From the NCBI GenBank assembly GCA_030054835.1, contig JASGVS010000012.1:62001-126000 (forward strand): a stretch of DNA of 64,000 bases, in the 5' to 3' direction. The notes beneath the pieces are model-generated. The model was not told the DNA's origin and did not search any database. It worked only from the letters and a program-made list of their open reading frames with translations. This document shows positions 52,052 through 60,663 of this stretch, piece after piece (the first letter of the stretch is position 1; each line of letters starts with the position of its first letter). This stretch comes from UBA3910 sp002391465. GTDB lineage: Bacteria; Bacillota; Limnochordia; Darwinibacteriales; Darwinibacteriaceae. The translations under genes were made by a program, and so were the position numbers.

Positions 52052-53311
52052 TTGTCGCGATTGGTTATTGAAGGTGGGCGGCCTCTCAAAGGCGAGGTCG
52101 AGATCAGCGGGGCGAAAAACAGCGCCCTGGCCATTATTGTGGCCGCCGCTTTGGCTACCGAAGGGAAGTCTATCTTAGAAAACGTTCCCCGAGGTAGTGA
52201 TATTACCACCATATGTGAAATACTTAAAGAGTTAGGCGCAGAAGCCTATTTTGATGATGAACATAAACTGCATATTGATGGACGCGGGTTGAACCAGAGC
52301 CGGGCATCCTATGATTTGGTGCGAAGGATGCGGGCCTCTTTTTATGCTGCTGGCCTGCTTTTGGCCCGTTTGGGCAAGGCGGAAGTGCCGCTGCCCGGTG
52401 GCTGCGCTATTGGTTCCCGTCCAGTTGACTTTCATATTAAGGGATTTGCCCAGATGGGTGCCGATGTGGTAATCGAACACGGCTTCATGAAAGCGGAGGC
52501 CGATCGCTTACGGGGCACCCAGTTTTACGTTAACCGGGCCAGTGTGGGCACAACCATCAACCTGATGATCGCCGCTTCCTTGGCGGAAGGAACCACAATT
52601 CTGGAGAACGCAGCAAAGGAACCGGAGGTCGTGGACTTGGCCATCTTCTTGAACGGGATGGGTGCCAAAGTCCGCGGAGCTGGTACGGAAGTGATCAGGA
52701 TTGAAGGGGTGGAGAGCCTCCGAGGTATTGAGTATTCCATTATCCCCGATCGCATTGAGGCCGGTACCTTTATGTTGGCGGCAGCCATTACAGGCGGTGA
52801 AGTGCGCCTGAAAGGTGTCGTTGCCGAGCATATACGTGTGCCCATTGTGAAGTTCGAAGAGGCAGGCCTGGAGATTGTCCGCGACAACAACGAGCTTTTG
52901 GTTAAGGCACCACCGCGTCTGAGGGCGACCGATGTGGAAACAATGCCCTATCCCGGTTTTCCAACCGATCTGCAGCAGCCATTTGTGGCAGCCCTCTCCA
53001 CTGCTGACGGAACCAGTGTCGTACGGGATACCATCTTTGACCGCTTCCGGTATGTGGACGAGCTGCGGCGGATGGGTGCAGACATTAAGACCGAGAGAAA
53101 CACTGCCATTATTCGCGGGGTGAGGCAGCTCACCGGTGCACCTGTGGAGATAACCGACCTTCGGGCAGGCGCAGCTCTGGCTATCGCCGCCTTGGCTGCG
53201 GAAGGACAGACGGACCTATACGGGGTGGAGATCTTGGACCGGGGTTACGAGTTCTTCGAAGATAAACTGCGCAGCCTAGGAGCGAATATACGTCGGGAAA
53301 AGATTGACTAA
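52052..53311 (+). CDS. murA: UDP-N-acetylglucosamine 1-carboxyvinyltransferase
   Basis: A 419-residue enzyme transferring enolpyruvate from PEP to UDP-GlcNAc, the first committed step of peptidoglycan synthesis. KNSALAIIVAAALATEG is the N-terminal substrate loop; the catalytic and fosfomycin-binding Cys is in PLPGGCAIGSRPVDFH. The C-terminal half repeats the same fold. TTG start at 52052 with GGGAGGG upstream. The previous gene encodes its probable stability regulator. Confidence 0.96.
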   Translation: MSRLVIEGGRPLKGEVEISGAKNSALAIIVAAALATEGKSILENVPRGSDITTICEILKELGAEAYFDDEHKLHIDGRGLNQSRASYDLVRRMRASFYAAGLLLARLGKAEVPLPGGCAIGSRPVDFHIKGFAQMGADVVIEHGFMKAEADRLRGTQFYVNRASVGTTINLMIAASLAEGTTILENAAKEPEVVDLAIFLNGMGAKVRGAGTEVIRIEGVESLRGIEYSIIPDRIEAGTFMLAAAITGGEVRLKGVVAEHIRVPIVKFEEAGLEIVRDNNELLVKAPPRLRATDVETMPYPGFPTDLQQPFVAALSTADGTSVVRDTIFDRFRYVDELRRMGADIKTERNTAIIRGVRQLTGAPVEITDLRAGAALAIAALAAEGQTDLYGVEILDRGYEFFEDKLRSLGANIRREKID

Positions 53312-53319
53312 GAAAAATG

Positions 53320-53340
53320 GGGCCTAACGGCCCTTTTTTA
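53320..53340 (+). terminator. Terminator after murA
   Basis: GGGCC-TAAC-GGCCC followed by TTTTTTA. It separates murA from dnaE and shows that upstream in-frame codons of the next gene before 53401 are not its start. Confidence 0.85.
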
Positions 53341-53400
53341 TTGGGCGACAGGGATTTCTCCGTAGTTAAGAGAAATTACGAAGGGGAGGGGGGCGATCAG

Positions 53401-56307
53401 TTGTCTGTCCAGTTTTACGTACACAGCGATTACTCACTGCTTCAATCTACATTAACTATTGAACGGCTGGTGAAAAGAGCAGAGCAGTTGGGGATAGAAA
53501 TGCTCGCCTTGACTGATTATAATACTACTGCCGGGCACTATGAATTTCAGGAGCGCTGTAAGAGGGCAGGCATCAAACCCATTTTGGGCCTTGAATTGTC
53601 TGTACAGTACCAGGATGCCAAGGAGGCGCCGGTTGTACTGATTGCTGTGACGCAGTTGGGTTACGAAAATCTCCTGCGCCTAGCATCTCTGCCTGTACCC
53701 ATCTCCTATGCGAACCTAGTGGAGTTTAAAGGGGGCCTTGCCCTGTTAGAAGGGGTTGGAACTACTCCCATGGGTGAACTGCTTGCAGCAGGCCGCCTGG
53801 AAGATGCCATGCGTTTAGATGCCTGGTACAAAAAACAGTTCGGCCCCTGGTATTACCTCCGCTGGCAGGTGGGGGAAAGGGAAGACTTGGTCAATCATTT
53901 CCCTGATAACCAGTTCATCCTATGCCAGGATGTGCGCTATGCCCAACCCCAAGCTCGGGAAATACTGGAGGTAATGGCCCAGATCGGCAGGATAGAGCCT
54001 GTCATCCCGCCCCATCCCATGCTCGGGTGGGAAGAACTGCAGGAAAAGTTTACGGGCCCCGAAAGGGTAGTCGAGCAAACCTTGCAGCTGGCTAAAGCCT
54101 GTGATGTGCAGCTAAGGGGGGAGCAGGTATTGCCACCCCATCCCAGTGGCCAAAACCTAAGGGATTTGGCTTTCGAAGGTGCCAGAGAGAGATATGGCGA
54201 GGTAACAGAAGCTGTTCGTGCTCGTCTGGTTGAAGAACTGACAGTGATTGAGGAGCTGGGCTTTGCCGATTACTTCTTGATCGTTGCCGATATTGTACGT
54301 TCTGCCAAGGAGGCCCAGATCCCAGTTGGGCCAGGTAGGGGCAGCGCTGCAGGCAGCCTTGTCGCTTATTGCTTGGGGATTACGGAAGTGGATCCGCTTC
54401 GTTGGGGACTTCTCTTTGAGCGTTTTCTCAATAAGGCCAGGGCGAGCCGTCCCGATGTTGATCTGGATTTCTGCTATGAACGGCGGGGCGAGGTACTGGC
54501 CTATGTGGCAGAGAGGTTCGGCCAAGAGCATGTGGCCCAGATTGGTACCTACGGTACTTTCAGCAGGCGTTCAGCTGCCCAGGAAATCCGCAGGGTACTG
54601 GGGGAAGATAAACCCGCCCTTACGGCCCAAATGGATGGGCTGAAGCGACACCGCTCCACCCATGCCGCCGGTGTGATTGTTACGGCCCAGCCGGTGCAGA
54701 GCATCAGTGCTGTGTACAGCGATAGGGGGATGCCCGTAACCCATTTGGATATGTACAGTCTGGAAGCGCTAGGCGTCCTTAAAATTGATCTTTTAGGCCT
54801 GCGTACCTTGACACTGCTGCGGCGGATGGAAGAGGCAGTTAAACGGCGGGAGAGCGGGTTCTCCCTCGCAGCAATTCCCCTGGAAGATAGGAAAGCGTTT
54901 GAGCTGTTGGGAGAAGGGAAGACGCTGGGGATCTTTCAGCTGGAGAGTGAGCTGTTCCGAGATCTGCTCCGGTCACTACAGCCCAAATCCTTTGCCGATT
55001 TGGTTGCCATGCTGGCCCTTGGTAGGCCCGGGCCATTGAAGATGTTCCCAACATACCTGGAAAACCGGAAAAACCCTGAAAAAGTGAAATACATACACGA
55101 CAGTTTGGCAGACATTCTAGACGACACTTACGGGTTGATCTTGTACCAAGAACAGTTGATGCAAATTGCCCACCGCCTGGCGGGGTTCACTTTAGGTGAA
55201 GCGGATCTGTTTAGGCGTGACTTAGCCAAACAGGATAGGCAGGCGGTGGAAGCGTGGCGCGAGAAGTTCTGCACCAACGCAGTGCGCTGCGGGCTCAACA
55301 GCAGGCAGGCCGAGCAGCTTTTCCAAATGACCATTCGCTATAGTGGGTACGCTTTTAACAAAGCGCACAGCGTAAGTTACGCCCTGCTCACCTGGCAGAT
55401 GTCTTATCTTAAGGCGAATTACCCCTCGGAGTTTTTCCTTACCCTTTTGAGCGAAGCCCGTCCTGGAGAGCAGCAGTCGCGTCTGCTTTTGGAGTGCATC
55501 AGCTGCGGTGTTTCTGTCCTGCCGCCCAGTGTTGTGTACTCGGAGTTGGACTCCGTCCGGGAAGGAGATTCCCTGCGCCTAGGGTTGACTTCGATCCAGG
55601 GTTTAGGCAGGTTCAACGGGGAGAAAATAGTCGCAGCTAGGAAGAGGGGGATTTGGCCCAACTTTGCCGCTTTTCGCCGCAGTGTACAGCTTGAAAGAGA
55701 TGTCCTACGTACCCTCATCACAGCTGGCGCCTGTGAACAATTTGGGCCGAGACCCACCCTCCTGCGGGAATTGGGTGATCCCATACCCACTGCCCTTGAG
55801 CTTTTGGAGCAGGAGCGGAACCTGTTAGGCGCTTACCTCAGCCGCCATCCGGCGGCAGCCTTTCTGCCCTTGGTACAGCACTTCAGAGCCGATTCAGAAG
55901 TAGTAGTGGGTGAAGTGATTGGGCCTGGACACTTGGACACACCTCAGGGAATAGTGGTTTTCCAGGCTGGGCGGGGAGCTCATCCTCCTCAGCAGGGCCA
56001 AAGGGTCGCTCTCTTCGGCCGCAACACTCAAGGGGTTTTCCAGGTGGAATGGGTGTTTAGGCTTGGTCCAGTGCTATTGGCCTCCCCTCAGCCGGAGCAG
56101 TTGGAAAAGTTAAAGGGAATCCTTCTGCAGCAGGGACAGGGAAGGAGAGACAGGGCGTACCCTGTGGTTCTCCGCTTCAGCGATGGCACGTTTCACTTGC
56201 TCCCTGCCGAGTTTTCGGTGACAGATCCTCCCCATTTGGAAGGACAGCTCGAGGAAGCGGGCATCGTTTTTACCTGGTTTGACCCTTGGAAAGAAGCCCA
56301 CGCCTAG
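53401..56307 (+). CDS. dnaE: DNA polymerase III alpha subunit (DnaE type), degenerate PHP domain
   Basis: A 968-residue replicative/repair polymerase. PHP domain at about 1-200, polymerase core with GPGRGSAAGSLVAYCLG and the catalytic Asp pair PDVDLDF plus KIDLLGL, thumb and C-terminal HhH region (LGLTSIQGLGRFNGEKI). The PHP metal ligands are changed: FYVHSDYS lacks the first His of the usual HVHSEYS, LALTDYNTT lacks the His of TDHGN, and DVRYAQP lacks the His of DVHY. At 968 residues it is short for DnaE (about 1100). TTG 53401 has GGGGAGGGGGG upstream. PolC is not in the window, so whether this is the main or the second polymerase is unknown. Confidence 0.92.
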   Translation: MSVQFYVHSDYSLLQSTLTIERLVKRAEQLGIEMLALTDYNTTAGHYEFQERCKRAGIKPILGLELSVQYQDAKEAPVVLIAVTQLGYENLLRLASLPVPISYANLVEFKGGLALLEGVGTTPMGELLAAGRLEDAMRLDAWYKKQFGPWYYLRWQVGEREDLVNHFPDNQFILCQDVRYAQPQAREILEVMAQIGRIEPVIPPHPMLGWEELQEKFTGPERVVEQTLQLAKACDVQLRGEQVLPPHPSGQNLRDLAFEGARERYGEVTEAVRARLVEELTVIEELGFADYFLIVADIVRSAKEAQIPVGPGRGSAAGSLVAYCLGITEVDPLRWGLLFERFLNKARASRPDVDLDFCYERRGEVLAYVAERFGQEHVAQIGTYGTFSRRSAAQEIRRVLGEDKPALTAQMDGLKRHRSTHAAGVIVTAQPVQSISAVYSDRGMPVTHLDMYSLEALGVLKIDLLGLRTLTLLRRMEEAVKRRESGFSLAAIPLEDRKAFELLGEGKTLGIFQLESELFRDLLRSLQPKSFADLVAMLALGRPGPLKMFPTYLENRKNPEKVKYIHDSLADILDDTYGLILYQEQLMQIAHRLAGFTLGEADLFRRDLAKQDRQAVEAWREKFCTNAVRCGLNSRQAEQLFQMTIRYSGYAFNKAHSVSYALLTWQMSYLKANYPSEFFLTLLSEARPGEQQSRLLLECISCGVSVLPPSVVYSELDSVREGDSLRLGLTSIQGLGRFNGEKIVAARKRGIWPNFAAFRRSVQLERDVLRTLITAGACEQFGPRPTLLRELGDPIPTALELLEQERNLLGAYLSRHPAAAFLPLVQHFRADSEVVVGEVIGPGHLDTPQGIVVFQAGRGAHPPQQGQRVALFGRNTQGVFQVEWVFRLGPVLLASPQPEQLEKLKGILLQQGQGRRDRAYPVVLRFSDGTFHLLPAEFSVTDPPHLEGQLEEAGIVFTWFDPWKEAHA

Positions 56308-56360
56308 AAGGGATTTACTGAATGTTGCTGAATAACATTAGCGTATCGGGAGGGGTTCAA

Positions 56361-56579
56361 ATGACTTTTGAACACGAAGGCTACATCATGGTCCAGGCTT
56401 TAGAAGATGGTGTAACAATCATCGGCCTGACCAGAGGACAAGCAACTAAGTTCCACCATACCGAAAAGCTTGATCAGGGCGAAGTAATGATCGCCCAGTT
56501 CACTGAGCATACCTCGGCTATTAAGATACGGGGTAAGGCTAAGATCTTCACCAAGTTAGGTGTGGTGGAATCAGGATAA
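56361..56579 (+). CDS. mtrB: Tryptophan RNA-binding attenuation protein TRAP
   Basis: A 72-residue subunit of the 11-mer ring that binds tryptophan and then GAG/UAG repeats in RNA. It matches Bacillus MtrB strongly: EDGVTIIGLTRGQATKFHH and GEVMIAQFTEHTSAIKIRG. The RNA-contacting residues Lys (TKFHH), Lys and Arg (IKIRG) are present. ATG 56361 with GGGAGGGG. No trp biosynthesis gene, mtrA or anti-TRAP lies next to it; it is between dnaE and a DUF2007 gene, so its regulatory target is elsewhere. Confidence 0.95.
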   Translation: MTFEHEGYIMVQALEDGVTIIGLTRGQATKFHHTEKLDQGEVMIAQFTEHTSAIKIRGKAKIFTKLGVVESG

Positions 56580-56597
56580 TCGAGGAGGATGCGGAGT

Positions 56598-56795
56598 ATG
56601 TGGACAGTAGTGTATATTGCCCCTAACAGACCGCTGGCGGAAATGCTGAAAGAGCTGTTGGAAAACGGCGGTATCCTGCCTATGCTGCGTCCCATTGGAG
56701 CGCCTCATCTGGGCGACTCGGGCAGCGTGGAGATCTTGGTACCGGAATCGGAAGTAGAGGAAGCCAACGAGATTATTGCCGCAGCGTTTGGATAG
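56598..56795 (+). CDS. DUF2007-like small protein
   Basis: A 65-residue single-domain protein: MWTVVYIAPNRPLAEMLKEL, then VEILVPESEVEEANEIIAAA. The pattern matches DUF2007 (putative signal-transducing or ligand-binding, often found beside central-metabolism genes). ATG 56598 is preferred to ATG 56589, because AGGAGG abuts the latter. Directly before pfkA; role unknown. Confidence 0.75.
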   Translation: MWTVVYIAPNRPLAEMLKELLENGGILPMLRPIGAPHLGDSGSVEILVPESEVEEANEIIAAAFG

Positions 56796-56860
56796 GGGTT
56801 TGAATAGGACAGCTAAAAACATGGGCAGAAATTGATCTGCTGCGCAAAGGATGGTTCACT

Positions 56861-57856
56861 TTGACAAAGCGAGTAGGAGTATTAACAAGCGGTGGTGACG
56901 CTCCGGGCATGAATGCCGCGGTGCGTACTGTGGTCCGAGCCGCCCTACACTTTAACATGGAGCCTTGGGGCATATACAGAGGTTATCATGGACTTATTCA
57001 CGGTGAGTTGGAACCACTGACGGACCGTTCCGTTTCAGGTGTTATTCAACGGGGCGGAACCATTCTCAAGAGTGCCCGCTCGGACGAGTTCAGAACGAAA
57101 GAGGGACAGAGCAAGGCACTTGATGTATTAGCCAAGCATGAGATAGATTCGTTGGTGGTGATCGGCGGCGATGGTTCCTTTAAAGGTGCCCTGGCATTAG
57201 CCGAGGCGGGTGTGAATGTGATCTGTATCCCAGCCACCATTGATAACGACATAGCCTGTACCGATTATTCCATCGGCTTTGACACAGCGGTAAATAACGT
57301 TCTGGATGCTGTGAACAAGCTGAGGGATACGGCTGCCAGCCACGAAAGGGTTTATGTGGTCGAGGTAATGGGCCGCGACTCCGGTTACATCGCCTTGTAT
57401 TCGGGTATTGCCGGGGGTGCGGATGTGATTCTGATTCCCGAGGTTCCCTACGATGTGGACCAGGTGTGTGGCCAGATTGTTCAGGCCAATGAAGCGGGTA
57501 AGACGTACAATATTGTGATTGTGGCTGAAGGCGTAAAATCCATTTCTGGCGCCAGTGGGAAGACAAGCCCATCCTTTGAGATAGGTAATTACATTGCCGA
57601 GAAAACGGGCTATGATACCAGGATCACCATCCTCGGTCACATCCAAAGGGGAGGCTCCCCAACGGTGCGCGACAGCTTGCTGGCCAGTAAGCTCGCTTAC
57701 CATGCAGTTGAACTGATTTATCAGGGCAAGACAAACAAAGTTTTGGGTGAGGTAAATCAGGCTGTCACTTCCTTTGATGTTGACTACGCCTTGGCCCAAG
57801 AAAAGCAGTTGAACCTAGATATGTATCATCTGGCAACTGTACTTTCGGCTATCTAA
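56861..57856 (+). CDS. pfkA: ATP-dependent 6-phosphofructokinase
   Basis: A 331-residue glycolytic kinase. LTSGGDAPGMNAAVR binds ATP; GGDGSFKGA, with Gly after Asp, marks ATP rather than pyrophosphate use; PATIDNDIACTDYSIGFDTA and GHIQRGGSPTVRDS carry the fructose-6-phosphate site. TTG start at 56861 after AAAGGATGG. pyk follows 24 bp downstream, a classical pfkA-pyk pair. Confidence 0.97.
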   Translation: MTKRVGVLTSGGDAPGMNAAVRTVVRAALHFNMEPWGIYRGYHGLIHGELEPLTDRSVSGVIQRGGTILKSARSDEFRTKEGQSKALDVLAKHEIDSLVVIGGDGSFKGALALAEAGVNVICIPATIDNDIACTDYSIGFDTAVNNVLDAVNKLRDTAASHERVYVVEVMGRDSGYIALYSGIAGGADVILIPEVPYDVDQVCGQIVQANEAGKTYNIVIVAEGVKSISGASGKTSPSFEIGNYIAEKTGYDTRITILGHIQRGGSPTVRDSLLASKLAYHAVELIYQGKTNKVLGEVNQAVTSFDVDYALAQEKQLNLDMYHLATVLSAI

Positions 57857-57880
57857 GCAAATTGCACGAGGAGGCTGTAA

Positions 57881-59296
57881 ATGCGCAAAACTAAGATTGT
57901 GTGTACCATTGGGCCAGCTAGTGAAAGCCCAGAAGCAATCCGGGCCCTGATCCGGGCCGGGATGAACGTGGCACGTTTAAACTTTTCCCATGGTACATAT
58001 GAAGAGCACTTAAATAGAATTGTTAACCTGCGGAAGGCAGCTGAAGAGTTGGGTGCCAATTTGGCCCTGCTCTTAGACATCCAAGGTCCAAAAATCCGCT
58101 TGGGCCAAATTGCAGATGCCCCCATCGATCTAGTTCAGGATCAGGAATACACTTTGACAGTAGAACCCTGTGTGGGTAACGAAGAGCGGTGTTTCGTTGA
58201 CTACCCCTATCTAAACAGGGACTTGCGGCCAGGTTCGGTCATTTACATCGATGACGGTCTTTTGGAACTGCGGGTAAAGGAGATCAAAGGCTCCGATGTT
58301 ATCTGCCGGGTTATTGTGGGTGGTGAGCTCAACTCCCGTAAAGGTTTGACGCTGCCGGGGATCGATGTGGATCTTCCCCCAGTTACCAAGGAAGACGAGG
58401 AAAACATTCGTTTTGGAGTTAAACACGGGGTAGATTTTATCGCCGCATCCTTTGTAAGACGGGCTGAGCATGTGGAACAGGTCCGGCGAATTGTGCTGGA
58501 AGCAGGCGGTGACCAGCGGATTATATCCAAAATAGAGAGCAGCGAAGGCCTGCGTAATATCGATGAAATTGTGGCAGCCTCCGATGGGATTATGGTGGCA
58601 CGGGGTGATCTCGGTGTGGAGATCGCGGCCGAGGAAGTTCCCCTAGCCCAGAAGATGCTGATCAGAAAGTGCAACCTGGCCGGGAAGCCTGTGATTACCG
58701 CCACCCAAATGCTGGATTCCATGATTCGGAATCCCCGTCCTACCAGGGCAGAGGTAACGGACGTTTCGTCCGCCATTTTCGATGGTACGGACTGTGTAAT
58801 GCTCTCGGGTGAAACGGCAGTAGGCAAGTACCCGGTGCGGGCGGTTGAGGTAATGGACAGGATAGCCCGCCGCATCGAGCAGGTTCTTGACTATTCTGCT
58901 ATTCTAAAGGAAAAGGTGAACGAAAGCCGCACCGCAATAGATCAGGCCCTGTCGCTGGCAGGCTGTCAGGTAACCCATGATCTAGACCTCGATGTAATCA
59001 TTTGTTCTACTGCCTCAGGGGCCACTGCCAGATCCATTTCCCAAAAGCGTCCCCGGGCAACCATCTTTGCCACTTCCCCCAATGAGCGGGTTGTGCGTCA
59101 GCTCGCCCTCAGCTGGGGTGTCTATTCGGTTCACGTTAAGGAAACGAGTGACATCCATGAAATGGTGGAGGATGCCATTGCGGAAGCGAAAAAGTGCGGG
59201 TTAGTCAAACCGGGTGATGTGATCACCATGATGACGGGACAGTTTGTGGGTACTCCCGGTGGGACAAATACGCTGCAGGTACACCAAGTAGAATAG
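57881..59296 (+). CDS. pyk: Pyruvate kinase
   Basis: A 471-residue glycolytic enzyme producing pyruvate and ATP. MRKTKIVCTIGPASES, then active-site ARLNFSHGTYEEH, the K+/Mg region ISKIESSEGLRNIDEI and the signature GDLGVEIAAEEVPL. It lacks the extra C-terminal PEP-utiliser domain seen in Bacillus. ATG 57881 with GAGGAGG at seven bases. Couples with pfkA. Confidence 0.98.
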   Translation: MRKTKIVCTIGPASESPEAIRALIRAGMNVARLNFSHGTYEEHLNRIVNLRKAAEELGANLALLLDIQGPKIRLGQIADAPIDLVQDQEYTLTVEPCVGNEERCFVDYPYLNRDLRPGSVIYIDDGLLELRVKEIKGSDVICRVIVGGELNSRKGLTLPGIDVDLPPVTKEDEENIRFGVKHGVDFIAASFVRRAEHVEQVRRIVLEAGGDQRIISKIESSEGLRNIDEIVAASDGIMVARGDLGVEIAAEEVPLAQKMLIRKCNLAGKPVITATQMLDSMIRNPRPTRAEVTDVSSAIFDGTDCVMLSGETAVGKYPVRAVEVMDRIARRIEQVLDYSAILKEKVNESRTAIDQALSLAGCQVTHDLDLDVIICSTASGATARSISQKRPRATIFATSPNERVVRQLALSWGVYSVHVKETSDIHEMVEDAIAEAKKCGLVKPGDVITMMTGQFVGTPGGTNTLQVHQVE

Positions 59297-59326
59297 CTTT
59301 TGCCGGAAGAATAGTAGGTGAACTGA

Positions 59327-60325
59327 TTGAAAGTAGGAAAACTGCCAGGCGCAGTGCTGCAGAAATACGTCCTGTCAACCATTGATTATCTGCGGGACGA
59401 TGTCCTTGTCCACGCGGGACTGGGCGAAGACTGCGCCGTTCTTGATTTTGGGGATGAAGTATGTCTCGTATCCAGCGATCCCATCACAGGTGCCGGTGAA
59501 GGCCTCGGTGAGTTGGCCGTCCATGTGGCCTGCAACGATATTGCAGCTAACGGCGGTACGCCGGTGGGAGTTCAGATCGTACTCTTGGCCCCGCCTGATA
59601 CCCAGGAAGAACAGCTGCGGGGTATTATGACAGACATCCAAAGGACCGCTGCTGAACTAGATGTGGAAGTGATCGGCGGCCACACCGAGATAACCAGTAA
59701 GGTTGAGGACTGTATTATCTCCGTTACTGCTATCGGGCGGGCACCCAAGGAACGCTTTGTTACGTCCCGGGGAGCAAGGCCGGGAGATGATCTAGTCATT
59801 ACCAAGGGTGTCGGTATTGAAGCCACCGCCATTTTAGCCCGGGAGTATGGCCGTCTTTTGCCCTTTACAGTGACCGATGAGGAGATCCGCTCCTTTACCC
59901 AGCAGCTTTCGGTTGTTGCGGAAGGGATTATTGCTGCAGAACACGGTGTGCACGCTATGCATGATATCACCGAAGGGGGTCTCGTGGGAGCTGTGCGCGA
60001 AATGTGCCACGCTTCCCAGTGCGGTGCAGTAATCTGGGAAGAGAAGGTCCCCGTACCGGAACTAACGTACAGAATCACGACACAACTTGGCCTTGATCCC
60101 ATGGCCCTCCTTTCTTCCGGTGCCATGCTGATTGCAGTTCCTAATGGTAAGGACCTTGTCAATGAACTGGCCCAACACCAAATACCCGCCTACGTAGTTG
60201 GCAGAACAACCAAGGATGAAAACGTGGTTGTTGTGCGCAGAGACGGGGTTAGGGAAGAAGTAAGCGGTCACGTGGAAGATGAGTTGTGGCGCTTTATGGC
60301 CGAACAAGGGGAGAAAAGGAGCTAA
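59327..60325 (+). CDS. AIR synthase-related protein (HypE/ThiL/PurM-fold)
   Basis: A 332-residue protein with the ATP-binding fold of AIR synthase: GEDCAVLDFGDEVCLVSSDP, VACNDIAANGGTPVGVQIVL, EVIGGHTEIT, and SSGAMLIAVP. This branch is close to HypE-like proteins common in Clostridia, but HypE needs a C-terminal Cys that is absent here (the chain ends EQGEKRS). Function unknown; no hydrogenase genes in the window. TTG 59327. Confidence 0.78.
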   Translation: MKVGKLPGAVLQKYVLSTIDYLRDDVLVHAGLGEDCAVLDFGDEVCLVSSDPITGAGEGLGELAVHVACNDIAANGGTPVGVQIVLLAPPDTQEEQLRGIMTDIQRTAAELDVEVIGGHTEITSKVEDCIISVTAIGRAPKERFVTSRGARPGDDLVITKGVGIEATAILAREYGRLLPFTVTDEEIRSFTQQLSVVAEGIIAAEHGVHAMHDITEGGLVGAVREMCHASQCGAVIWEEKVPVPELTYRITTQLGLDPMALLSSGAMLIAVPNGKDLVNELAQHQIPAYVVGRTTKDENVVVVRRDGVREEVSGHVEDELWRFMAEQGEKRS

Positions 60326-60333
60326 AAAAGCAA

Positions 60334-60362
60334 TTGACATGCCCATTGATTGCATTTATACT
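60334..60362 (+). promoter_or_regulatory. Strong promoter of the T-box transcript
   Basis: -35 TTGACA at 60334-60339, a 17-base spacer, then -10 TATACT at 60357-60362. It begins just after the preceding gene and reads into the T-box leader. An inverted repeat (TACTAAT/ATTAGTA, 60359-60377) overlaps the -10 and the presumed start. Confidence 0.85.
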
Positions 60363-60390
60363 AATTTGTAATTAGTATTAGTGCGAAAAA

Positions 60391-60640
60391 CGATGAACGG
60401 GAGAAAGTAGGTTTCAGAATCAATTTCCAGAGAGCTGGGGGTTGGTGCGACCCAGTAATTGCCTGAACTGAAGTTACACCCGGAAGTTGCCAACTGAAAG
60501 GTAAGTAGGTGCGGCCGTAAGCCGGCGTTAACGGCTGTGGGAGTGATGGCTCCCGAGAGTGAATCCTGTGCCAGATTGCACAGGATTAAGACGGGTGGTA
60601 CCGCGGCTGATAGTCGTCCTGTAATAGGACGGCTTTTTTT
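60391..60640 (+). ncRNA. T-box riboswitch leader, probable tyrosine specifier (UAC)
   Basis: Contains the T-box core GGGTGGTACCGCGG (60593-60606), a terminator hairpin CGTCCT/AGGACG with T7, and a Stem I with AGTA at 60406-60409, AGAGAGC and GGTGCGACCC distal elements. Stem I base pairs CGGG (60398-60401) with CCCG (60479-60482). The specifier loop reads GAAGTTACA; the codon just before the closing stem is TAC at 60475-60477, followed by A, which indicates tRNA-Tyr. The UGGU bulge fits a tRNA with discriminator A (tRNA-Tyr, not tRNA-Trp). It should turn on the downstream gene when tRNA-Tyr is uncharged. Confidence 0.88.
60613..60640 (+). terminator. T-box terminator
   Basis: GTCGTCCT-GTAAT-AGGACGGC stem (T-G wobble included) followed by TTTTTTT. 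It competes with the antiterminator that pairs with the T-box core. Confidence 0.85.
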
Positions 60641-60663
60641 ATTACATAAAAGGAGTGGGATCA

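Noticed and set aside
53317..53400. An upstream extension of dnaE starting near 53317
   Set aside because: It would run through the murA terminator hairpin; TTG 53401 has a strong ribosome site and the correct PHP N-terminus.
60475..60477. Tryptophan as the T-box ligand (expected if the enzyme were a tryptophanase)
   Set aside because: No TGG is placed in the specifier loop, the UGGU bulge fits discriminator A rather than the G of tRNA-Trp, and the protein keeps the tyrosine-type MERG Arg.
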